Shown: positions 5,729-12,500 of the stretch, piece after piece
Layout of the letters: each line of letters starts with the position of its first letter
Position numbering within the stretch: the stretch's first letter is position 1
Assembly (NCBI GenBank): GCA_913056415.1
Contig: CAJXNA010000029.1
Span: 1-12,500 of the forward strand
DNA from: an uncultured Chloroflexota bacterium
GTDB lineage: Bacteria > Chloroflexota > Dehalococcoidia > SM23-28-2 > RBG-16-64-32
DNA: 12,500 nt
Reading direction: 5' to 3'
Made by a program: the position numbers and the translations under genes
The notes under the pieces: generated by a model
The model's database searches: none
What the model was told of the DNA's origin: nothing
Seen by the model: only the letters and a program-made list of their open reading frames with translations

Positions 5729-6400
5729 TTAGAGTCCTTGAGCCCTCCGCCAGTCCATGTACGCTTTGTTTGCTGCTGGGTCCTGAGGGTCGGCTATGTA
5801 CGCGTCCCTGATCTGCTGGGCACTCTGACCTCCACCCTGGCTGATGCCAGAGTCAGGTAACTTGGGCGCGGGGCCGCCTTCTGTCTTTGGCAGCCCTACG
5901 GCGAGCTTCCTCATGGAGGCATCGCTGCCATCGCTGAACTGCTCCAGCATCTCCTGCGAGACCCTGAGCTCAGCCGCGATAGCCACCGCATCGCCACGCC
6001 CAGCGGCAAGCCGCTCGGTTTCCCAGCTTTGTTCCTTCTCCTCTTGGGCACGCGTGCGTGCCGCAAGATCGTCCACGGCCTGCTGGTGCGACCGCGCCCG
6101 CAGGAGATTGTCGAAGGCGCTTGGGTCTTCGGACCGTTTCGCGGTAGTTTCCTCGTCCGCTTCCTGCCGCTGTCTGAAGGTAGCCGCATCGCTGGTCAGC
6201 TTGGCACGGTCAGCCTTGATGGCGTCTTCCCGTGCCTTGAGTTCAGTGGCGGTCCGTCCGGCCCCAGAGAGGGCATCGCTCGTAAGCTTGGTGTCGTGTG
6301 CAGCCAGTTCGGCTGCCGTAAAAGTCTTGCTCTCCGTCGAAGTTCCCGCAGTGCCAGCAGAGGTTATTTCGCCCTGTTGGCCCTTCGTTTCGTCCGGCAT
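5729..6400 (-). CDS. Scaffolding-like capsid assembly protein
   Basis: This gene encodes 223 residues from ATG 6400..6398 with AGGAGG five bases upstream. The protein is highly charged, lacks cysteine and has few aromatics. Residues roughly 28-130 are helical and coiled-coil-like (ELAAHDTKLTSDAL, TELKAREDAIKADRAKL, RQRQEADEETTAKRSED, LAARTRAQEEKEQSW). A Gly/Pro-rich linker follows (KTEGGPAPKLPDSGISQGGG). It ends with a compact helical tail IRDAYIADPQDPAANKAYMDWRRAQGL, fitting the coat-binding end of phage scaffolds. Position immediately before the capsid gene is the standard place. It would direct procapsid assembly and then leave or be degraded. No protease motif is seen, so it is a scaffold alone. 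Confidence 0.78.
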   Translation of the reverse strand: MPDETKGQQGEITSAGTAGTSTESKTFTAAELAAHDTKLTSDALSGAGRTATELKAREDAIKADRAKLTSDAATFRQRQEADEETTAKRSEDPSAFDNLLRARSHQQAVDDLAARTRAQEEKEQSWETERLAAGRGDAVAIAAELRVSQEMLEQFSDGSDASMRKLAVGLPKTEGGPAPKLPDSGISQGGGQSAQQIRDAYIADPQDPAANKAYMDWRRAQGL

Positions 6401-6424
6401 GTAAGCCTCCTATTTCTGGGTAAC

Positions 6425-6460
6425 AAAAAAGGCGAGCAAGCCCATCGCGGGCGTCTCGCC
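6425..6460 (-). terminator. Intrinsic terminator upstream of the scaffold gene
   Basis: On the minus strand the sequence forms GGCGAG (6460..6455) paired with CTCGCC (6436..6431), enclosing a second GCCC/GGGC stem around a GCGAT loop, and is followed at once by six T (6430..6425). This is a textbook rho-independent terminator. On the plus strand the same hairpin is followed by TCGGTTTTT, so it could also act in that direction. It lies 24 bases before the scaffold ATG, leaving no room for a promoter downstream. Confidence 0.82.
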
Positions 6461-6494
6461 TCGGTTTTTCCGTCAGCGTCAGACTATGCGGTTG

Positions 6495-6671
6495 CTAAGG
6501 TGCGAGGAGGAGCTTGCTCTCCCGTATCCACTCGATACGCTGGGGCTCACCGTCGGCCATGTGAATCATCACCTGACCGAAGGGAACAGCGCGAAGTGCT
6601 TCCAGCAGACGCTCCTCTTTCGCAGACAAGGTAATCACCTTTCCATCCTCTGTCAAGGCGACCGTGCTCAT
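6495..6671 (-). CDS. DUF2292 / YezD-like small protein
   Basis: This gene encodes 58 residues from ATG 6671..6669, which overlaps the TGA of the giant gene (ATGA); GGAAGG lies upstream. A GTG-type extension to 6686 would begin inside the giant gene and is not needed. The core LLEALRAVPFGQVMIHMADGEPQRIEWIRESKLL follows the pattern of the DUF2292 family (YezD in Bacillus): a short helix, then a G-x-V-x-I-x-I-x-x-G-x-P/V strand pair and an I-E-x-x-E/K ending. The biochemical role of that family is not known to me. Here it is the last gene before the terminator, translated with the giant protein, so it may be made in fixed ratio with it. Confidence 0.7.
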   Translation of the reverse strand: MSTVALTEDGKVITLSAKEERLLEALRAVPFGQVMIHMADGEPQRIEWIRESKLLLAP

Positions 6672-9600
6672 TCCATCGCCTTCCACAAGCCTGCCTTGGC
6701 CCCCTCAGCGTCAAAGTCCGGGTCTTCTCGGCGGAACGCGGCGCGTGCCGCACGGTCAGCGCTCCCATCAGGCTTCCGCAGGTTGATGTAGGTCTCGTTG
6801 TAGGCTTTCTCGAACACCTCAGACGGAATCTTGGAGAAGTCCCGCGACTGCCAGCCCAGCGTTTCCAGCGCGTAGGCATAGAAGGCGGGGCTATCGCGGA
6901 GCGCTCGGTCGTCCTGCCACCAGCGGTCCCAACCTTCAGGCTTACCCGTATCGAGGACTGCGTAATAGGTCACGTACCCCTCAATAGCAGGCGCAGGGAC
7001 TTCCTTTTCAGAGGCTTCGACACGGCGCATGTCGTCGGCCCAGTCGCGATGCGCCTGCTTGAACTCCCGTCGCGCCTCACGCTCAGTCAGTGCCCTATAC
7101 TCATCAGAAGTCTCTCGCCACTCCACTTGTAACCGCAACGCATTGAGGTTTTCGGTACTGAGGTCGTCGCTCCACACGCCCTGCTCGATGCCCCAGGCGA
7201 GATACTCCGGGTTCTCCAGCTTGAACAGACGGGCCTCAGCGCTGCTCCCACTCGTCTGAGCAACCACCTGATTGAGCCCGAAGTAGGCGTCGAGGTGCTG
7301 CCGGGGCGGGATGGTGAGACCCATAGCCTCTAGGGGGATGCCCAGTTCCTTCCCCCACTGCACCACGAGGTCGTAGGCTTCCTTCGATTGGAGCTTGCCC
7401 CCGTAGCCCCAGAGCGCGAGGCGGGCGTCCATCTCGGGGTCAGCTTGGCGGAGTTCGGCACGCCAGTCCCGGTCGAGGTCAGGGTTGGCAGCGATAAGCG
7501 CTTCCCGGTCTTCTTCGCTCTCCGCTGCAAGTAGAGCCTCGACGCCTGCCCGGAACTGCTCGGGCACCCGGTCGTCGTCTAGGTCCTGCTGCGACATGAG
7601 CCGGAGCGCCTGGTTCGGCAGTTCCCAATATTTAGCATCCGAGAGCGCCGAGCGGTCTTCCCATAGGCGGATAGACCACTCGGGGAAATCCCGTCGTGTC
7701 CTTCTGTCCTTGAGTATCTTCAGCACATTCTGGTAAGCATCCTCACCCCACTCATCGCGGAACAGTTGGAGCGAGTTCTTGTAGGCATCGAAGTCGAAAT
7801 CGCCATTCCTGAGCTGATAGTCACCCGAGGCGACCTGCTCGATGTAGGCCCAGTAAGCGCGATCGATGACATGCGCGTCTTCTATCCGCTTCTCTTTGTT
7901 CTCCTCCCACTCCTCAAAGATGGGCTGGTACTCCTCCACATCGTGGATGATGGTATTCTGGTCCCCGTAGGTTGCCATGATGTTGTTGTAGCGGTCACGC
8001 AGCCACTTCGTGTTCTCACCCTTTTCCTGGACATCTAGTAGCGACCCCTTCAAGCCGTCCGTTGCAGTCTCGCGGATGCTGACAATCGACTGCTGATAGT
8101 TCTTGAAAGTCTCCGACGCTCGGAGGAGTGCATCCGCAGCAGATGCCTGGTACAGCGGCTCCAGTTCCGGAAATGCCTCGAAGAGTTCAATCTTCTGCAC
8201 TCGGTTCAGCGTGCTCAGCACGGTATCTCCATCCTCAATGGCCTTCCGCTGCTCATCGCTCAGACCAGACACCACGTCGATGCCCTTGAGATGCAGGATG
8301 CGATCATTCAGCCGCTCCCATCGGCTCTCGGGCGAGGTGCGCCAGCCAAAGAAGTCCGCTCCGATTGCCAGCTTCGTCACCGGCACCCCACTCTTATCAA
8401 AGAGCGTATCCTGCGCGAAGATGGGCGTTACGTGCTCCAACGCCCACGACGCCCACTCTTCCGGTGTCTCCAAGGGATAACCAAGGAAATCCGTCTGGGT
8501 GACCACATCAGCGATGACCGAGGGAAGCACGGCCGACTGAACGAACCATCCCCGGATGACCGGATTCTTCCACCGGTCCAGCGAGAGGAAGTCCATTGGC
8601 TCGTTCTCGCCAACGGAGAAGGCGCTCGCGGCGATGTCGGTTGAAAGGCGCATCAGACCGACAATCTTGCTCCCGAGGCCGATCCACCGGCCATTGATCT
8701 CCGCCGACATGAACTTTTTGCCGTCTGTGATGGGATTCAGATAGATAGGCTTGTCTAGCAGGTTCATCAGGGTCACGTAGTAGACCACGCTCGCCCCGAT
8801 GGCGCGGGAGATGTGCCCCCTTGCGGCCGCCCCTGTCATACCGCCCTTGAATATCTCTGCGACCAGGCTGACCACCGACATCGTGTATTGCGGCGCGAAT
8901 GAGACCCAGCCAGCGGCGAATGCCTGCAAGCTCGCTGGCATCCCGAGCTGGTTGAAGGACATCATGCCCGACTGACGATCGAGGAATCTCGCGTAGGCCG
9001 CCCCCTCACCTGCCTTGATCCAGCGCGCCGAGGTGGCCTTCCACATCTCATTCTTATAGACGGTGCTCGCCATGGAGAACGCCGCCTGACCACGGCCATA
9101 GGTCTGCCCGAGCACCAACTTGCCACCCGGAATCTTCCCCGCCATTTTCGAGAGATAGCCCATCGACTCAAAGAACTCGAAGGGACGCTGAGCGCCAGCA
9201 TAGAAGATACGCTGGTTCATGGACGCTACCTCGCGCGCAATATAACGGTCGAACACACGAGGGTTGATGAATGCTGCGGCACCAAGGAGGTCTGCCTTGA
9301 TAGCAGCCTTGACCGTCAGAGGGTCAAGGTGCGCCAGCATCAGTTGGATGCCGCCAAAAGAGAGGTCAATCGCCGCGATGGGGAGACGCAGGGTGCTGCT
9401 GATAATCGCGGCAACCTTCAGCCAAGCCGAGGCCTCGTCGTTCAGCATCTTCGATAGTTGGGTCGCTATGTCCTCCGGGTATATCTGATTCTGGAACATC
9501 GGATGAGGCCGGCCATTAGGCAGCACGATCCGCCCTTCATGCCGCGCTGGGTCAAGTTGACTGACCGCGTTCAGTCGATCAGCCCGGATGCCACGAGCCT

Positions 9601-12500
9601 TATACCAGGCGGGCCGGAGCTCGGTAATCTTGTCGCCGAGTTCCTTCTGAAGCACCTTCAGCCGACCAAGCCGCCCACGCTGCGTGTTCCGATACATCTG
9701 TTGGAGGATGCGGGCCGTCGCCGTGGCGTCGCCGTTGAATGACCGTAGGGCATCGTCGATCTCGCCAGCGCGGACCGGGTGTGCTGCGTCGATGGCCTGA
9801 CCCCGGAGTTCGGCAATCCGCTGCTTCAACTGGCGAGGCGTCGTCTTGACCGCATCCCATATCACGTCGGAAAAGCGGAGAACCTCGCGGTCGAAGGTGG
9901 TCCCCGTGATCGACATGGCCGCTTCTAGGCGATCCGCAACTCCGGCAAGAGCTGGGGTCCCTGTAGCCTTGGTTCCTGCTGCAGCAGGGACTAACCCTGT
10001 TTTCTCGTAAGTTTCCAGCGCACCAGCCACACGTTGTATCCCTTTTGTATCACCAGTAATGAGCCCTTGCTCAAGTGCCCATTCCAGTCTCGCAACACGC
10101 TGACCAGCTTCACTAACAACTTGCCCTTCCGATGTAACGATGTATCGCCCCGGCGTCCCCTCCCCTTGTCGCACGAGATTCCCGACAGAATCCTCGAATG
10201 CTGTCCCTCGGAGCGCCTCCTCGCCAGGTGGTAGGGGCCGTGTGGGAGGCCGAGTGCCGGTTGGAACCGCCTCGCCACCGCGTCTTCGGATTGCCGCCAT
10301 CGTTGACGAAGGGATCACCTCACCACGAACTGCGCGCTTCACAGCACCCCAGGCAAACCCTAGGTCAGCCATCTCCTTCCTGATGCCCGTCCACGCCATC
10401 TCCACACCGGGATACAGTGCTTGCAGCCGCTCAACTGGGGTAGTTGGAAGCATGTCCTCGATGCGGCTCACCACCAGCGCGAGGTCATCGCCTGCGCGCT
10501 TGTCCGCGATCGCCTTGAACATGTCGTCGATGTACGAGCCGACGTAGACCTCCGCATCGTCGGCATACCGCACCCCAGCCTGAATGCCCTCTAACTGTGA
10601 TTCGTAGCTGCGAGTCCGCATGGAGGCGGTCGTACCGCCGACCGCACGAGACCCGACCCGCTTCTGAATCACCTTGCCAGCAGCATCAACCTTGCCCGTC
10701 ACGACCCAGTGGACGTATTCTTGCCATGGCTCCAAGTTCGCGGTGCGGACATCTACGCCCGCCTTCACTGCGAGGTCTTTGGCATCTTGCATGAGGCCCT
10801 GAATACGCTTCGCGTACTCCAAGCCGTCTTTGTGCCTGAAGATGTACCGCTCGGGCGCCTGGAGGATGTCACCGAGGGCCAGCGACTCACCAGGATGAAT
10901 TGGCTCAACCATCCGTGGGCCTCTCAAGGGATGCCGGAAAGACCGGACACCCAAGGCCATGCCGTCGGCGTTGACGCCGTATATCTGCTTGGTGCTGCCC
11001 AACTCGCGGATAAGGGCGAGCGAGACAGCTTTGACGCCCTGCCCCATCTCCAACAGAGCGTTGCGTAGGAGCGCGACCTGCGTCACCGCTCCGGTGATCT
11101 CGCCCTTGGTCGCAAGGTTCGCGGTCAATTCCCCAATGACCGTCGCCGGCGCGATCCAGCGCATGCCGGGAACATGGGCGGCGATCTGCTGGAAGGTATC
11201 GTGCTTGAACAGCCACGTCTTCATCTGCTCGGAACTGGGTAGTTCCTTCAGGAGGAACCGCTCCGCCGCTCGCTCACCCGGAACGAACGCCTCCCGCCCG
11301 AATGCACGCTTGCCCAACGCCTCGGCACCCTTCTTTGCCAAGAACCGGGTGCCTATGATGGGGAGCCTGATAGGCGCCGTCTCTAGGAACGAGACGCCCT
11401 GCGCTACCTTCTGCATCGTAGGCCCGAGAATGGGAACCCTCAGAATCGGGATTGCGAGACGGCCAATAGCTCCACCAATGGGAACGAAGAAGACCGGATT
11501 CGACATATCAGCCCATAGCTTTATGGCCTCGTGCCCTCCGCGCTCGGCGAAGTAGGTGTCCCACGCTTGGCTGACCTCAGCGGAGAATATCGCTTTCCAT
11601 CCATACTTCTGGAAGGCCGAGTCAAGGAGCTTTTCAGCCTCTGAAGTCCAGGGGTCCTCGTCTCCTGCGAACACCTTCTCAAGAACACGAGTGAACGTAA
11701 ACCCGGTCTGCATGATGCCGGTCCGGAAGTAGCCAGTCGCCCATTGAAAACCTGTATCGATGGCCTCCAGCACAGGGTTGACCGAGGAAGGCGGTAGTTG
11801 GCCGAAGAAGCCCACCAGGTCCGGGCGAGTCATGTCGGGAAAGGCTGTCCGCATCAGTTCCCAGGTGTCGGTCGTTACGCCAAGCTCATGAACCTCCTCA
11901 AGGAAGCCCTCCGGGTCCTCCGTGGCGAACAAGAGCGTGGCGTCAACATTGCGGTTCGGGAACACCCGGCGCAGGAGACTCGTCAGCGCCGTGTCCTGCC
12001 CCCCAACGGCACCGACGAAGAACTCGTCGATCTCCTCCTGATCGAGACCGAACATATCGAGGATGAAAACGGTATCGTCGGTCTTACCCTTGTTCCACAG
12101 GTCTTCCAGGAACGCATCGGGGTCTGCGTCCACGCGCTCCTGGAGCGCCTCCATGGTGGCCTCGGGAGTGGGTGGCGTCTCAATCTCATCGAGAATCCTG
12201 CGTTCTCCGAGTGTCAGGGCACGAGTGCCCTCGCGCTCTCGTTTCTCGAAGAGAGGGGCGAACCGTAGTGCCTCCGCGTCCCCCTGAGGAACCAAGTCGG
12301 GATAGAGTGCGTTGACGACTGAGGCAGCTTCGACAACGCGCGCCCGTTGGGCGGTGATCCGCTCTTCCTCGGCTGCTTCGGCAGCGTCGCGTGCCGGAGC
12401 ACCCGCCTGGTGTGCGGCGAGGGCACGGACGACGGCGATACGCTTTTCCTCGGCTGCTTCGGCAGCGTCGCGTGCCGGAGCACCCGCCTGGTGTGCGGCG
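6668..12500 (-). CDS. Giant cysteine-free virion protein, N-terminus beyond window
   Basis: The frame is open from 12499 to a TGA at 6670..6668, giving 1,943 visible codons without a stop; the start lies to the right. In order: an Ala/Glu-rich 27-residue tandem repeat (AAHQAGAPARDAAEAAEE); an acidic helical region; hydrophobic Pro/Gly/Ile segments coded near 11340-11510 (FFVPIGGAIGRLAIPILRVP, IRLPIIGTRF); a mixed region with a proline linker near 10210-10290; a second hydrophobic block coded near 8650-9430 (VAAIISSTLRLPIAAIDL, AIGASVVYYVTLMNLL, INGRWIGLGSKIVGLMRL, DFLGYPLETPEEW); and a long acidic, helix-rich C-terminal third. I find no cysteine. The central block resembles that of very large phage polyvalent/internal virion proteins, from memory only. 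No lysozyme, protease or RNA polymerase motif was recognised. Likely an ejection/internal head protein; a minor structural protein is the alternative. Confidence 0.65.
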   Translation of the reverse strand, partial: AAHQAGAPARDAAEAAEEKRIAVVRALAAHQAGAPARDAAEAAEEERITAQRARVVEAASVVNALYPDLVPQGDAEALRFAPLFEKREREGTRALTLGERRILDEIETPPTPEATMEALQERVDADPDAFLEDLWNKGKTDDTVFILDMFGLDQEEIDEFFVGAVGGQDTALTSLLRRVFPNRNVDATLLFATEDPEGFLEEVHELGVTTDTWELMRTAFPDMTRPDLVGFFGQLPPSSVNPVLEAIDTGFQWATGYFRTGIMQTGFTFTRVLEKVFAGDEDPWTSEAEKLLDSAFQKYGWKAIFSAEVSQAWDTYFAERGGHEAIKLWADMSNPVFFVPIGGAIGRLAIPILRVPILGPTMQKVAQGVSFLETAPIRLPIIGTRFLAKKGAEALGKRAFGREAFVPGERAAERFLLKELPSSEQMKTWLFKHDTFQQIAAHVPGMRWIAPATVIGELTANLATKGEITGAVTQVALLRNALLEMGQGVKAVSLALIRELGSTKQIYGVNADGMALGVRSFRHPLRGPRMVEPIHPGESLALGDILQAPERYIFRHKDGLEYAKRIQGLMQDAKDLAVKAGVDVRTANLEPWQEYVHWVVTGKVDAAGKVIQKRVGSRAVGGTTASMRTRSYESQLEGIQAGVRYADDAEVYVGSYIDDMFKAIADKRAGDDLALVVSRIEDMLPTTPVERLQALYPGVEMAWTGIRKEMADLGFAWGAVKRAVRGEVIPSSTMAAIRRRGGEAVPTGTRPPTRPLPPGEEALRGTAFEDSVGNLVRQGEGTPGRYIVTSEGQVVSEAGQRVARLEWALEQGLITGDTKGIQRVAGALETYEKTGLVPAAAGTKATGTPALAGVADRLEAAMSITGTTFDREVLRFSDVIWDAVKTTPRQLKQRIAELRGQAIDAAHPVRAGEIDDALRSFNGDATATARILQQMYRNTQRGRLGRLKVLQKELGDKITELRPAWYKARGIRADRLNAVSQLDPARHEGRIVLPNGRPHPMFQNQIYPEDIATQLSKMLNDEASAWLKVAAIISSTLRLPIAAIDLSFGGIQLMLAHLDPLTVKAAIKADLLGAAAFINPRVFDRYIAREVASMNQRIFYAGAQRPFEFFESMGYLSKMAGKIPGGKLVLGQTYGRGQAAFSMASTVYKNEMWKATSARWIKAGEGAAYARFLDRQSGMMSFNQLGMPASLQAFAAGWVSFAPQYTMSVVSLVAEIFKGGMTGAAARGHISRAIGASVVYYVTLMNLLDKPIYLNPITDGKKFMSAEINGRWIGLGSKIVGLMRLSTDIAASAFSVGENEPMDFLSLDRWKNPVIRGWFVQSAVLPSVIADVVTQTDFLGYPLETPEEWASWALEHVTPIFAQDTLFDKSGVPVTKLAIGADFFGWRTSPESRWERLNDRILHLKGIDVVSGLSDEQRKAIEDGDTVLSTLNRVQKIELFEAFPELEPLYQASAADALLRASETFKNYQQSIVSIRETATDGLKGSLLDVQEKGENTKWLRDRYNNIMATYGDQNTIIHDVEEYQPIFEEWEENKEKRIEDAHVIDRAYWAYIEQVASGDYQLRNGDFDFDAYKNSLQLFRDEWGEDAYQNVLKILKDRRTRRDFPEWSIRLWEDRSALSDAKYWELPNQALRLMSQQDLDDDRVPEQFRAGVEALLAAESEEDREALIAANPDLDRDWRAELRQADPEMDARLALWGYGGKLQSKEAYDLVVQWGKELGIPLEAMGLTIPPRQHLDAYFGLNQVVAQTSGSSAEARLFKLENPEYLAWGIEQGVWSDDLSTENLNALRLQVEWRETSDEYRALTEREARREFKQAHRDWADDMRRVEASEKEVPAPAIEGYVTYYAVLDTGKPEGWDRWWQDDRALRDSPAFYAYALETLGWQSRDFSKIPSEVFEKAYNETYINLRKPDGSADRAARAAFRREDPDFDAEGAKAGLWKAME
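12365..12419 (-). repeat. 81-base tandem repeat, second visible unit (identical core)
   Basis: This 55-base stretch is identical to 12446-12500 at an offset of 81 bases. It lies in frame in the giant gene, so each unit adds 27 residues (core HQAGAPARDAAEAAEE). The bases before it also resemble those before the other copy. Confidence 0.9.
12446..12500 (-). repeat. 81-base tandem repeat, first visible unit (identical core)
   Basis: This is identical to 12365-12419 over its whole length and is cut by the window edge. The repeat is coding, giving a charged, alanine-rich, probably coiled-coil segment. More units may lie to the right. Confidence 0.9.

Noticed and set aside
12293..12295. TTG as the start of the giant gene
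   Set aside because: The frame stays open for 68 further codons to the window edge, with repeat-encoded protein sequence and no Shine-Dalgarno at the TTG. The gene is truncated, not begun here.
6668..12500. Possibility that the giant protein is an N4-type virion RNA polymerase or carries a lysozyme/protease domain
   Set aside because: I could not find polymerase motifs or clear catalytic clusters. Size and lack of cysteine alone are not enough for that call.

Overview
This window is a segment of the virion-structure region of a tailed dsDNA phage (or prophage), most likely a podovirus-like or otherwise poorly characterised environmental phage. Almost every gene reads right to left on the minus strand. 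Genes are packed with gaps of roughly 0-75 bases, several stop/start codons overlap (ATGA, TAATG), and Shine-Dalgarno sites are strong (AGGAGG-like). These features point to a bacterial host with fairly high GC. There are no tRNA, rRNA or CRISPR features and no bacterial housekeeping genes. The host cannot be identified from the sequence.

Layout in transcription order (right to left): (1) a giant, cysteine-free virion protein of at least 1,943 residues whose N-terminus lies beyond the right edge; it begins with an alanine/glutamate-rich 27-residue tandem repeat; (2) a 58-residue DUF2292/YezD-like protein coupled to it by ATGA; (3) a strong intrinsic-terminator hairpin; (4) a scaffolding-like protein, the HK97-fold-type major capsid protein and a head-decoration-like protein; (5) four small proteins of unknown function, including a 52-residue basic protein with an AT-hook-like tail and possibly a rare AUC start; (6) a plus-strand HNH endonuclease gene; (7) a collagen-like/low-complexity tail-fibre-type protein with duplicated modules, a small beta-rich protein and tiny ORFs at the left edge.

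The most striking observation is at the HNH gene. It sits between a 101-codon phage gene and the fibre gene. On the far side of the HNH gene lies an orphan minus-strand coding tail, YFTDVSG-stop, matching the last residues of the 101-codon gene (YFTDISG-stop), with all seven codons different. The simplest reading is that a mobile HNH element inserted at the 3' end of the gene, supplied a recoded replacement C-terminus that is partly antisense to its own last codons, and displaced the original end. The displaced end still abuts the ribosome-binding site of the fibre gene, as expected of the pre-insertion arrangement.

The genes work together as a head-assembly operon (scaffold, capsid, decoration) followed by connector/tail-type genes and a receptor-binding fibre. 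The giant protein is a candidate internal/ejection protein. Terminase and portal are not recognised here and probably lie to the right.
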